Source of the DNA: Sulfopaludibacter sp035606355
GTDB taxonomy: Bacteria > Acidobacteriota > Terriglobia > Bryobacterales > Bryobacteraceae
DNA length: 41,901 nucleotides
NCBI GenBank assembly: GCA_035606355.1
Contig: DATNFO010000057.1
Coordinates: 1 to 41,901 of the forward strand
Direction of reading: 5' to 3'
Shown: piece by piece, positions 34,735 to 41,796 of the stretch
Layout of the letters: every line of letters begins with the position of its first letter
How positions within the stretch are numbered: position 1 is the first letter of the stretch
Notes under the pieces: generated by a model
Seen by the model: the letters and a program-made list of their open reading frames with translations, nothing else
What the model was told of the DNA's origin: nothing
Database searches by the model: none
Program-made: the position numbers and the translations under genes

Positions 34735-35538
34735 TCAGCGGTGCTTCACCTGAATTTGCGTGACGATACTGGCCGTGGGCTTGTCCGACCGGTTCACGAC
34801 GTACACCGAATTGGGCGCCTCCTTGGGAGAGGATGCCTGGCTCACTTTCCGGATCACGATATCGCGCGTGCCGAATTGCTTTGATAGCTTGTCGACTGCG
34901 TCGTCGACACTGGCGCTGGCTAGCTGCACAGCCGCGGTGGGCCGTTGCGGCGGCGGTTCGCTGTCCCGCTTCACGCTGTCGTAGAGCTCGTAAAAATCGG
35001 ACGGATCGCGGGACAGCATGACGAACAGTGTTTCCGTGCCGGGCGGGTCGCTAATCTCGAAGCAGTAGTTGGAGGGCACGCGAAGTGTCTGGCCGGGGTT
35101 GATGACGTTCGGCTCGCCGGCCATCTCGGGAGTCGGCAGCAGCGCCTTGGCGTGTCCGCTGGATTGGCGCGCGACGACGAAAACGTATCCCGAGCGATTG
35201 CTTTCCAGGTCGATGGCGAAACATTCTCCCACGTGAAGAACGCGGTCCGGGTCGACGAGCTGCGTTTTGGACGGATCGTCATTGACCAGCACGAGATTGT
35301 ATCGAAGGCCCAGGTGCGGAACGGCCGGCGGTGCGGCGGGTTGCTCCGCGGGCGCGGTTTTGCGGGCCGGAGCCGACGCTTTTCGAATCGGCGGCAGCGC
35401 GTCCTTTTTAGCCGACGCGAGGTAGAAGAGCTCGCGGACGCCCTCCATGGGCTCGGGGTTTTTCTTCGCGGACTGCTGCCCCAGGGCAGCGATGCAGATG
35501 AGCACGAGAGCCGAACCAGGCGTCAGGACTTTCAGCAT
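34735..35538 (-). CDS. DUF4384-family secreted protein
   Basis: A 267-aa protein with a signal peptide (1-20, ending CIAALGQ). A Lys/Ala/Pro-rich linker (about 22-72) leads to a DUF4384 domain (about 75-175) with RVLHVGECFAIDLESNRSGYVFVVAR, LLPTPEM and a PPGTETLFVMLS strand. The C-terminus contains DIVIRKVSQASS. DUF4384 is often fused to caspase-type proteases or protein kinases in other bacteria, as I recall, so its place next to the caspase operon is notable. It is convergent with a 3-base gap. An extended -10 ends nine bases before its ATG. Confidence 0.8.
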   Translation of the reverse strand: MLKVLTPGSALVLICIAALGQQSAKKNPEPMEGVRELFYLASAKKDALPPIRKASAPARKTAPAEQPAAPPAVPHLGLRYNLVLVNDDPSKTQLVDPDRVLHVGECFAIDLESNRSGYVFVVARQSSGHAKALLPTPEMAGEPNVINPGQTLRVPSNYCFEISDPPGTETLFVMLSRDPSDFYELYDSVKRDSEPPPQRPTAAVQLASASVDDAVDKLSKQFGTRDIVIRKVSQASSPKEAPNSVYVVNRSDKPTASIVTQIQVKHR

Positions 35539-35547
35539 ATCGGCGTG

Positions 35548-35556
35548 ATTTTATCA
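35548..35556 (-). promoter_or_regulatory. predicted extended -10 of the DUF4384 gene
   Basis: The minus strand reads TG, one base, TAAAAT (hexamer 35553 down to 35548), followed by nine bases and ATG 35538. No Shine-Dalgarno sequence is visible between them. Confidence 0.45.
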
Positions 35557-35639
35557 GATTCGAACGCGGCGACAGGAGTCGTTTCCTGGCCGGCGCAGGG
35601 CGAGAGGAAGAATTCCCGTTGGCACGCTATTCTGAAACT

Positions 35640-35942
35640 ATGCCGGCTTCGTTTGAGTTTTTGCGCGGCGTTCTGGGCGTCATCGGCATTGGATGCTCGT
35701 TCATGGCCGGGCGCGCCATGATCGCCGTGCGAAGAGGTTGGATGAAATTGCCTCGCATGTATGGGTGGATCATTCGCGCCGTGATCTGTCTGGCCGCGGT
35801 GGCATTCCGGCATGCCGTCGACACGGAAGATTACGCGATGTGGGGGCTGGCTGTCGCCGCGTTCGCTCTCGGCGCTTGGGGAGCTTCGCGCGTCAAGCCG
35901 CAGGAAGACCTGACGAGCACAATTTTCCCCGACCGCGAGTAG
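35640..35942 (+). CDS. small membrane protein of unknown function
   Basis: A 100-aa protein with two or three hydrophobic segments (about 5-25, 42-58 and 65-83: FLRGVLGVIGIGCSFMAGRAMI, WIIRAVICLAAVAF, MWGLAVAAFALGAWGA). It ends in a charged tail with QEDLTSTIFPDRE. I do not recognise a family. ATG 35640 is preferred to TTG 35619, which adds seven residues. It is the last host-type gene before the prophage integrase. Confidence 0.6.
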   Translation: MPASFEFLRGVLGVIGIGCSFMAGRAMIAVRRGWMKLPRMYGWIIRAVICLAAVAFRHAVDTEDYAMWGLAVAAFALGAWGASRVKPQEDLTSTIFPDRE

Positions 35943-36037
35943 CCGCTTGCTACAATTTCCTCTTACAGCGGTCATCGTGTAGAATCAGCATCTTACTGGC
36001 CGTATTACGAACATTTGCGAACAGTTCCTTCAGGCAC
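35943..36037. other. junction between host DNA and the prophage; possible attachment site
   Basis: This 95-base gap lies beyond the 3' end of the integrase gene, a usual place for one attachment site. It holds two copies of CGAACA ten bases apart (36008-36013 and 36018-36023). I see no tRNA gene. The matching second site would lie outside the window, so the exact crossover cannot be given. Confidence 0.3.
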
Positions 36038-37180
36038 TCAGGCGCCCTTCCGAAAGGGGATGACCTTCGCCGACAGGCGCGCATCGAGCTCTTCGCTCGC
36101 CGCGGCCGCCCGCTCTGGAAGTGGTTTCCTGTATCTGTTCAGCGTGAACTCTGCCGAGTGGTGACCTAAAATTTCCTGCGCGTCTTTGAGGTCGCCATCG
36201 TACAGTGTCGCGAATGTTGTCCGACACATCCGAAAATTCAGGTCCGCGATCTTCGATGCTTTTCTGGCCCTGGCGAGAATCCGGCGCCCGTAGCCGTCGT
36301 GTGACATCGGCCCACCGCGCGGACCGGCGAAGATGAGCGCGCCTGCGTCGGGCGGCCGCTTTTCGAGCCACGCGTCTAATTCGGCCTTCAGAGAAGCTGG
36401 TACCGGCGCGCATCTCGATTTCCGATTTTTTGTGGATCCGAAGCGCGTTTCCTCGTGGCTGACGGATTCGTCGAAGCGAAGCGCGTTGCCGACGTAATCC
36501 TCTCGCTTCAGTGCGAAACACTCATTCGGCCGCGGTCCGCATAGGAGCATGACGCGGAAAATCAGATAGTCCTGCTCCTGAAGTGAATTCCAGAGCTGGT
36601 GAACCTCGTCGACTGTGAGGCTCCGGGTTTCCTCCGCCTTCTTGCAATTCGGTACTTCGACGCGCCGTGTCGGGTTTTTTGCAATGACGTCATTATCGAC
36701 AGCCTCTTCAAGCATGCCGTGGAGCATCACCAGAACACGCTCTACCATCTGCTCGCTCAGTCCGGCGTCAGCCAGGCGCAGCATGAGCCGATCGATCTCG
36801 ATTTTGTTTATGTCCACAAGCCGCTTGCTGCCGAGATGCGGCTCAATGTGGCAGCGCCACGTACTGGCGTATCCGACTCGCGTGTTATACGACCAGCGGC
36901 GCCCGCGAATTGGCTTATAAACTTCCTCCCACCATGTAGCGAGAGTCATCGTCGGATCGGCGAGAGCAACGCCGCCGTTAACGCCGATCATGAAACGATC
37001 GCAGGCCTGTTGCGCCTTCGCCTTCTGAACTTTCGAGCAAAGTCCAAAGCGCCCCACTTTGTGAACCCGGCGCTCTTTCTCTCCGTCCCTGACATAGACA
37101 AAGTAGTCGCAACCCCATTGCTGCTTTCGGCCGGTGCCCATCTTGCGCACTTCCGGTCTCTGGAATCTCTGGCGTGGCAT
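36038..37180 (-). CDS. phage-type tyrosine integrase
   Basis: A 380-aa site-specific recombinase. Start ATG 37180 is preceded by GGGAGG six bases away; the frame is open further upstream but without family matches. An N-terminal arm-binding part is followed by a SAM-like core-binding domain (about 85-180) and the catalytic domain (about 195-365). Catalytic residues seen are Arg in CGPRPNECFAL, a Lys in STKNRKSRC, Arg in RMCRTTFAT, His in ILGHHSAEFT and the nucleophile Tyr in LNRYRK. The usual HxxR box has Arg in place of the first His. It would insert or excise the phage DNA with the small HTH protein upstream. Confidence 0.9.
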   Translation of the reverse strand: MPRQRFQRPEVRKMGTGRKQQWGCDYFVYVRDGEKERRVHKVGRFGLCSKVQKAKAQQACDRFMIGVNGGVALADPTMTLATWWEEVYKPIRGRRWSYNTRVGYASTWRCHIEPHLGSKRLVDINKIEIDRLMLRLADAGLSEQMVERVLVMLHGMLEEAVDNDVIAKNPTRRVEVPNCKKAEETRSLTVDEVHQLWNSLQEQDYLIFRVMLLCGPRPNECFALKREDYVGNALRFDESVSHEETRFGSTKNRKSRCAPVPASLKAELDAWLEKRPPDAGALIFAGPRGGPMSHDGYGRRILARARKASKIADLNFRMCRTTFATLYDGDLKDAQEILGHHSAEFTLNRYRKPLPERAAAASEELDARLSAKVIPFRKGA

Positions 37181-37215
37181 GTGCCTCCCTTTCGACTTCA
37201 GAGTATAAGCTAAGC

Positions 37216-37398
37216 TCACCTCGAGCACTCCTCTATAAACTTTTCTATCGCTTCGGCCTGGAACTTGACGAGTTTGCCCAGTTTCACCGACGGCAGTTTC
37301 GGCCGGCGATTGCCGTTCGAATGCGCTAGCACAAACGCGCGTGAAACACCGAGTAGCTGTGCCACTTCGTCCGCGCTGAGTAGACGGTTGAGGGCCAT
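37216..37398 (-). CDS. excisionase-like helix-turn-helix protein
   Basis: A 60-aa DNA-binding protein. It has the MerR/AlpA-type winged HTH (RLLSADEVAQLLGVSRAFVLAHS), followed by a basic wing (RRPKLPSVKLGKLVKF) and a C-terminal helix. Size and place, 35 bases before the integrase gene, fit an excisionase that directs the integrase to cut the prophage out. It could also act as a repressor of the integrase. Confidence 0.8.
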   Translation of the reverse strand: MALNRLLSADEVAQLLGVSRAFVLAHSNGNRRPKLPSVKLGKLVKFQAEAIEKFIEECSR

Positions 37399-37403
37399 CG
37401 AAT

Positions 37404-37697
37404 CTAATTGGTTTGGCCACTCTGCGGAAACGCAAGCAGGTGCGCCTCTTGCACGTTCGCGCCAGCCACCAAAGCCCGGAAGTATGTCTCCATATGGTCG
37501 CGCGTCACCCCTTTCGTGCGCGCGAGTGCTGCGATCAAGTCTTCGCTGGCGTGTATCTCAACGCCAGAAGCTTCCGCTATGATAGGCCAGATATCCGGTG
37601 GAGCTTCGAGGATTGTTTTGGCGCCAAACTGAAGAATTTCAGGGACGTTTTCGGGTTGCATCGATACTACAGTGCACGATAGGTCCGGAACGGTCAT
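37404..37697 (-). CDS. small phage protein of unknown function
   Basis: A 97-aa protein, with ATG 37697 directly after the stop of the tape measure gene; an internal ATG 37661 (MQPENVPEIL) is possible. It appears helical, without membrane segments or Cys motifs. It stands where a siphophage normally keeps distal tail genes, but it is too small and shows no tail-protein motif. It ends 5 bases before the excisionase-like gene. Confidence 0.55.
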   Translation of the reverse strand: MTVPDLSCTVVSMQPENVPEILQFGAKTILEAPPDIWPIIAEASGVEIHASEDLIAALARTKGVTRDHMETYFRALVAGANVQEAHLLAFPQSGQTN

Positions 37698-39947
37698 CTA
37701 AATTTTCAGCTTGCCGTCGCGCATCATCCGCTTGAAAATGTCAACGCTCTCCGTGACGTGGTGCGGCGACGTTCCAGGCGCCTGGTGGAAGTGGTACTGC
37801 GGGCTACCGCCGGCCATCTCACCGCTGCCGCTCAGCGAGTTGAGTGCCTTCTCGAACTTGCTGGTCTGGCGCTCGTCCAAAACGCGCTCGCCGCGGTGAA
37901 CCTGAGCGATCATCGTTTCGGGAACGATGCCACCGCGGTCAAAACTGGCGAACGACATAGCGCCGGCGAACATGGTCGCAGCCGTTAGCGGCGCCAGCAC
38001 TACGTTAGCGGGAAATGGAACCTCCTTCATCACCCACTTGAACGCGTGGACCGCGCTCGATTTTGCGGCGACAAGGGCATCCTTGCGCTCTTGGTTGGCT
38101 TCCATCTGGCTGGCAATGAGCCGCTGCGCGGCCATTCTCATCAGGTTGGCTATGAACGTATCGGCCATGCCGCGCCACATATTGCTGAGAACCTGACTGG
38201 CCCGCAGATGTCCCTGGATCATTCCGTTTACCATCTGCTCGGAAGCCTTCTCGATGCTGTCGAACATCGACATCCATGGCTTTACCTGAGCGTTGGTCAG
38301 CCGCGCATTCAGTTGAGTAACCGTGTTGGCGTACCGGGCGGAGAGAGCGTCGATATCCTTCTGCGCCTCGGCCATTCCCTTTTCGTCATTGCCGGCCTTC
38401 GCTTGGGCGTACGTGCGCGCGGCAATCGCCATCGTTACCCGGTACTCTGCGAGTTCGAGTTGCTTGAGCTGCTCGACGCGTGCGGTTTCATTGAGCCCGG
38501 TATTGGCCTGGACCCGTGTTTTCCCGAGTTCCAGGACGGCGCGGGCGTGATCTGCCTCGGCGCGCGTGCGAATCTCCTCAGCCGCGATTGACTTGTCGCG
38601 GATCTCGTTCTCGAGGTGTATTTCTGCATCCGCGGTTTCGGAGTAATTCTTGCGCCGCTGTTCAAGGTTGCGTAGCCAGAACGCCAGAGTTTCGTCGGCC
38701 TGCTTTCGCTCCTTCTCCTGGCCAGCGAAGCGGATATCATTCAGCTTCTGCTCGTGTTCCACGCCAAGCGTGGCAATATCGATTCCGGGGCCAGCCGGCC
38801 GATGTTCTTCAGCGGCCATGCGCCGCTTCAGCGCATTCGACTTGTCGGCGAACTCTTTCTCTATGGCGAAGCGCTGGTTTTCTGCGGCGATCTGCGCGGC
38901 CATTTCGACAGCTGCCGTGCCGGCGGTCTTTACCGCCGTGTCCTTGGCAAGCTCGATCCGCGCGAGTGCCAGCTTCTTCTCGTTCTCGAGAACCTGAAGC
39001 TGGATTTCCTGGATGCGGACGGCGGATTCTTTCTCGACCTTGGGGCGTTCCGCTGCCAGCTTCTGCCCCTCCTCCACCGCCTTTTGGTAGGACTGGCCGA
39101 GTTCTTCGAGGCGCTTCTGGATCTCCGGGAGGTCCGCTTTAGCTTTCTTCAAGCTCAGGTCGTCCGGAACGGCCTGATATACGGTTCTCCTTCTGCTCTC
39201 ACCGAATTGGTTAAACGTCTGCTCTTCCCCAACCTTCTTGGGGTGCTCCGCCCGATCAATAGTGTCCTGGGCTTCATCACGCAGCTTGCGCTGCGCGTCC
39301 ATAGCCCTCGTGACGTCTTCGAGATGCTTCTTGTTCGCTTCAGACCTGGCCGCGTGCTCACCTTCTGGACTTTTGTCTATGGCCGAAAGCTCGTAGACCA
39401 TCTTCTTGTGTTCGATGGTGGCTTTGAGCGCTTCGGTAGCGGCCTTTTGGGACTCCTCGTAGGCTTTCTTGGCCTCCTCGGTCCAGCCCGCGAATCGGTC
39501 TTTGATCTTGTCAATGGAGCCCGGAAGCTCGGCAAGGATCTCAACCAAACCAACAACCGCGATTGGCGTAAAGGCGACGGACATTACAGCGCCGACACCG
39601 CCAATGCTCGCTAGCCAGTTCGCGACAAAGCGCGGCATGTGAACGCCGACTTCCTCGCCGAGGCCGCGGATAGCATACCGGGCGCTGGTCATATCCGAGC
39701 GCGTCCGCTGACCAACGCGCTCGACAGCATCCCCGAGCTTGTCCGTGTCGCTGGCGGCCTGAGCGAGCGGGCGGCCGGCCCAGTCGTAAAGGATTGTTTG
39801 ACTGGCGGATTTCGAAGCGGCAGCGGCGCGCTGGAACGCCGCTACCATTCGGTTGACGTTCTGGTCAACGGCGGAGGCGGATGCCCCCATGCCGGACTGG
39901 ATACCGGAAACGTCAACCGACGTGCCTACTCTTAGTGTGTCTGCCAT
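37698..39947 (-). CDS. phage tail tape measure protein
   Basis: A 749-aa protein that would set tail length and be injected on infection. The N-terminal part includes a Ser/Ala-rich region and hydrophobic segments (about 105-140: ANWLASIGGVGAVMSVAFTPIAVV). A very long coiled coil runs from about 155 to 600, rich in Glu, Lys and Ala. The C-terminus has the family's Gly-rich motif FDRGGIVPETMIAQVHRGERVLD. The length predicts a tail of about 110 nm at 1.5 angstrom per residue. It follows the chaperone genes, as in lambda (G, T, H), but the usual direct junction is interrupted by a reversed small gene. Confidence 0.85.
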   Translation of the reverse strand: MADTLRVGTSVDVSGIQSGMGASASAVDQNVNRMVAAFQRAAAASKSASQTILYDWAGRPLAQAASDTDKLGDAVERVGQRTRSDMTSARYAIRGLGEEVGVHMPRFVANWLASIGGVGAVMSVAFTPIAVVGLVEILAELPGSIDKIKDRFAGWTEEAKKAYEESQKAATEALKATIEHKKMVYELSAIDKSPEGEHAARSEANKKHLEDVTRAMDAQRKLRDEAQDTIDRAEHPKKVGEEQTFNQFGESRRRTVYQAVPDDLSLKKAKADLPEIQKRLEELGQSYQKAVEEGQKLAAERPKVEKESAVRIQEIQLQVLENEKKLALARIELAKDTAVKTAGTAAVEMAAQIAAENQRFAIEKEFADKSNALKRRMAAEEHRPAGPGIDIATLGVEHEQKLNDIRFAGQEKERKQADETLAFWLRNLEQRRKNYSETADAEIHLENEIRDKSIAAEEIRTRAEADHARAVLELGKTRVQANTGLNETARVEQLKQLELAEYRVTMAIAARTYAQAKAGNDEKGMAEAQKDIDALSARYANTVTQLNARLTNAQVKPWMSMFDSIEKASEQMVNGMIQGHLRASQVLSNMWRGMADTFIANLMRMAAQRLIASQMEANQERKDALVAAKSSAVHAFKWVMKEVPFPANVVLAPLTAATMFAGAMSFASFDRGGIVPETMIAQVHRGERVLDERQTSKFEKALNSLSGSGEMAGGSPQYHFHQAPGTSPHHVTESVDIFKRMMRDGKLKI

Positions 39948-39952
39948 TTTGG

Positions 39953-39958
39953 TAATAT
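39953..39958 (+). promoter_or_regulatory. predicted extended -10 of the reversed small gene
   Basis: TG at 39950-39951, one base, then TAATAT (39953-39958), seven bases before ATG 39966. The element lies at the very start of the tape measure gene on the other strand. Confidence 0.3.
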
Positions 39959-39965
39959 CCGGGTG

Positions 39966-40190
39966 ATGACCAAATGCTCGAGTTGCTCGATGTCGTTCGT
40001 TCCGTTTAATGGAGAGGACGAAACCCTATGCGCGAGGTGCCGACCAGGAAGCAAGGTGGATCCGCGTAAGGTGGACCCGATCGAATCCATCGCTCAATCG
40101 ATTAAGACCATCAAGAACGTGGTCGTCACGACATTCGCTTTAGGGGTCGCGGCCGGATTGATATACGCCGCGACCCTGATATCACGCTAA
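39966..40190 (+). CDS. small zinc-ribbon plus membrane-segment protein, possible phage moron
   Basis: A 74-aa protein (GTG 39963 is an alternative start). Two Cys pairs, CSSC and CARC, 14 residues apart, form a likely zinc ribbon in the first 27 residues. A charged linker leads to one C-terminal membrane helix (about 50-70, VVVTTFALGVAAGLIYAATL). It lies between two tail genes but on the opposite strand, and its stop overlaps the stop of the frameshifted chaperone ORF (40187-40189) by two bases. Prophage morons have this layout and often change host behaviour, such as superinfection exclusion. I do not recognise a family. Confidence 0.55.
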   Translation: MTKCSSCSMSFVPFNGEDETLCARCRPGSKVDPRKVDPIESIAQSIKTIKNVVVTTFALGVAAGLIYAATLISR

Positions 40191-40576
40191 GACGGATCGC
40201 GCTGCTTGCCGGCCTCCCACATGGCGAGGCTGGCCTTGAACCACTCCGGCGCCTGGTCCATGGAATACACGCCTCCGCCGAATCCCTTGGGGTTGGCGAC
40301 CATTGCAACTACTTCCTCCGGTGGTGTAGAATACGCCGCTGGCTTGCTGACTGGCTCGTGAGCGCCGAGAAAAACGGCTATCTTTCGCAGCAAGAAGTGC
40401 GGCGGCGGAAAGTCGCCATCTAGCCAGTAATCGAATAGCTCGACCGCGAACGGGAACGGCAGATCGTCAACCTGCTCAAAGGTCCATCCGGTTGCTGTTA
40501 TGATGCAGCACCGAATCTCCGAAATGAATTTGCGGTCTACGCCGCCGTCGGAGTCGCGGCGCCGGATTCCCCCTGG
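40187..40576 (-). CDS. frameshift-expressed C-terminal part of the tail assembly chaperone
   Basis: An open frame in the -1 register relative to the 40537-40908 gene, bounded upstream by a TAG at 40577-40579 and ending with TAG at 40187-40189. It has no ATG, GTG or TTG before about 40393, yet its coding quality is good well upstream of that: GWTFEQVDDLPFPFAVELF, then DYWLDGDFPPPHFLLRKIAV. This pattern recalls conserved phage proteins encoded just before the tape measure. It is best explained as the T part of a G/GT-type tail chaperone made by a -1 frameshift at the G-GGG-GAA stretch (40573 down to 40567). The fusion would be 240 aa. Confidence 0.7.
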   Translation of the reverse strand, partial: PGGIRRRDSDGGVDRKFISEIRCCIITATGWTFEQVDDLPFPFAVELFDYWLDGDFPPPHFLLRKIAVFLGAHEPVSKPAAYSTPPEEVVAMVANPKGFGGGVYSMDQAPEWFKASLAMWEAGKQRDPS

Positions 40577-40908
40577 CTAGATTTCTCCACCTTCAATCCG
40601 CTGAACGTCAGAATCTCTTCCTGCAGCCAGGTGATGACTACGGTATCCAGCTTTTCCGGCACGTTCTCTTTGGTCCACTGCTCTCCACTGCCAATCGCTT
40701 TGGCTCCATTGTCGAGCCCGGTCGCTACGAGCTCGTAGACGTATCCGGCCATCTGCTTGATTGCTTCTGGCGTGGTTCCGGCGGGATTCTCGCGGTCGTT
40801 GATCTGCACTTCCACTTGCCGCGTAGTAAGTGGCGCAATAACAAACTCTGCTCCGTCGAGCGTAAGCATTTTCGTCCTGGTGTAACTTCTCGTTGTCTGC
40901 ATTTCCAT
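40537..40908 (-). CDS. phage tail assembly chaperone (G-like part)
   Basis: A 123-aa protein starting at ATG 40908, with GGAG seven bases upstream; an earlier ATG at 40941 lacks such a site. It begins with strands typical of tail chaperones (KMLTLDGAEFVIAPLTTRQVE), then a helical part (WTKENVPEKLDTVVITWLQE). It ends in a Ser/Gly/Ala/Thr-rich tail where the frame can slip into the next ORF. The place before the tape measure gene is the fixed position of this gene in siphophages. It would bind the tape measure protein during tail building and be absent from the finished tail. Confidence 0.7.
   Translation of the reverse strand: MEMQTTRSYTRTKMLTLDGAEFVIAPLTTRQVEVQINDRENPAGTTPEAIKQMAGYVYELVATGLDNGAKAIGSGEQWTKENVPEKLDTVVITWLQEEILTFSGLKVEKSSQGESGAATPTAA
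40567..40573 (-). promoter_or_regulatory. candidate -1 ribosomal frameshift site
   Basis: In the frame of the upstream gene the codons read CAG GGG GAA. A slip of one base back keeps GGG paired in the P site and gives GGA in the A site. It is the only clear slippery stretch in the short window where both frames are open (40537-40576). Confidence 0.45.
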
Positions 40909-41001
40909 TGATTTTCTCCAAGGAACGATTCGCGTAGGCACCGGTCATGCTGCCCAACTCCGACCGCTCTGCTGTAGTAAGTTTCGCTGCAAAACGCCGC
41001 T
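40909..41001. other. short non-coding gap upstream of the tail chaperone
   Basis: This 93-bp stretch holds the ribosome site for the chaperone gene. A frame is open across it on the minus strand, but its protein reads as an Arg-rich shadow further on. I see nothing else. Confidence 0.4.
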
Positions 41002-41796
41002 TTATTTGAAGCGCTCCGAACAGATCATCCACGACACAGGAGCCGGTCGCCAGCGAGGAGCTCCGCGGAGCTGCCTATCTGCCTCGGCTGTAAGTATGTC
41101 GTCTTTCATCAGGCCGGCCGGAATTAAGTCAGGGTAGGAGCGGGCGAACCCACGCAATACGTGATCCCGGAAGACGGTCTTCGTCGATGGAGCGTTGTCG
41201 CCGGCGTGCCCAGGGGCGTCGGCAACATCGAATATGCCTGGACTTAACAGGACGTCACCAGGGAGCCCGATCGCCGGATTCGACATCCTGCGGGCAACCA
41301 TGCGCGCGTGCAACGCGTCGACGGCCAACAGTTGCGCGAGGTATTCCCGGGAGTCTTCGCGGTCCGCAGCTATGATCCGATCTTTCCGGAGCTGGGCCTC
41401 CTCGGCCAGGATGAGCTGATGCCGCTGGTGGAGTTCCTCTCGCGTTTCCGAAAACGCGTTGCGCGCCTCATCGGCTTTGCGCGCCGCCTCTTTCGCCGCC
41501 AAATATTGGCACCCGGCCGCGCGCTGCATTTCCGGGGAAGCCTCCAGGGCAGTAATGGGGTCACTCAGCCGCCGGAACTCCGCTTCGGCCGCCCGCATTT
41601 CAGTCGCCGTCGCCCGACACGCGGCCTCCAGCTCGTTCAACCTCGAAATTGCAGCATCAACGTCCTTGCGCTGCGCCTGGAGCTCCGCGCCTCGCTGATC
41701 AAAAGAGTTTACCGTCGACATCGTTTCATCCACTCCTGACGTCGTTTCATCCACTCCTGACGTCGTTTCGTTTTTCGTTCGACTAAATCCAAACAT
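41002..41796 (-). CDS. phage-region coiled-coil protein of unknown function
   Basis: A 264-aa protein; ATG 41796 is preceded by GAGGGGG. Residues 8-28 carry a seven-residue repeat (ETTSGVD, three near-copies) coded by a 21-bp DNA repeat. Residues 30-160 form a long coiled coil rich in Ala, Glu and Arg (LNELEAACRATATEMRAAEAE). The C-terminal 100 residues contain GLPGDVLLSPGIFDV and FRDHVLRGFARSYPDLIPAG, with no motif I know. It stands where the major tail protein usually lies, but it does not look like one. It could be a structural or scaffolding protein. Confidence 0.55.
   Translation of the reverse strand: MFGFSRTKNETTSGVDETTSGVDETMSTVNSFDQRGAELQAQRKDVDAAISRLNELEAACRATATEMRAAEAEFRRLSDPITALEASPEMQRAAGCQYLAAKEAARKADEARNAFSETREELHQRHQLILAEEAQLRKDRIIAADREDSREYLAQLLAVDALHARMVARRMSNPAIGLPGDVLLSPGIFDVADAPGHAGDNAPSTKTVFRDHVLRGFARSYPDLIPAGLMKDDILTAEADRQLRGAPRWRPAPVSWMICSERFK
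41721..41769. repeat. 21-bp tandem repeat within a coding sequence
   Basis: Units 41721-41741 and 41742-41762 are identical, followed by a partial third copy to 41769. The 21-bp unit keeps frame and codes for seven residues of the N-terminus of the coiled-coil protein. Confidence 0.8.

Noticed and set aside
35943..36037. tRNA gene as integration target
   Set aside because: No cloverleaf or T-loop (GTTCRANYC-type) sequence can be read here.
37181..37435. Upstream extension of the integrase frame
   Set aside because: It overlaps the excisionase-like gene; the strong GGGAGG site sits at 37180.
40577..41032. 151-codon minus-strand frame over the tail chaperone
   Set aside because: It turns Arg/Ser-rich where it overlaps the chaperone and has no family pattern.
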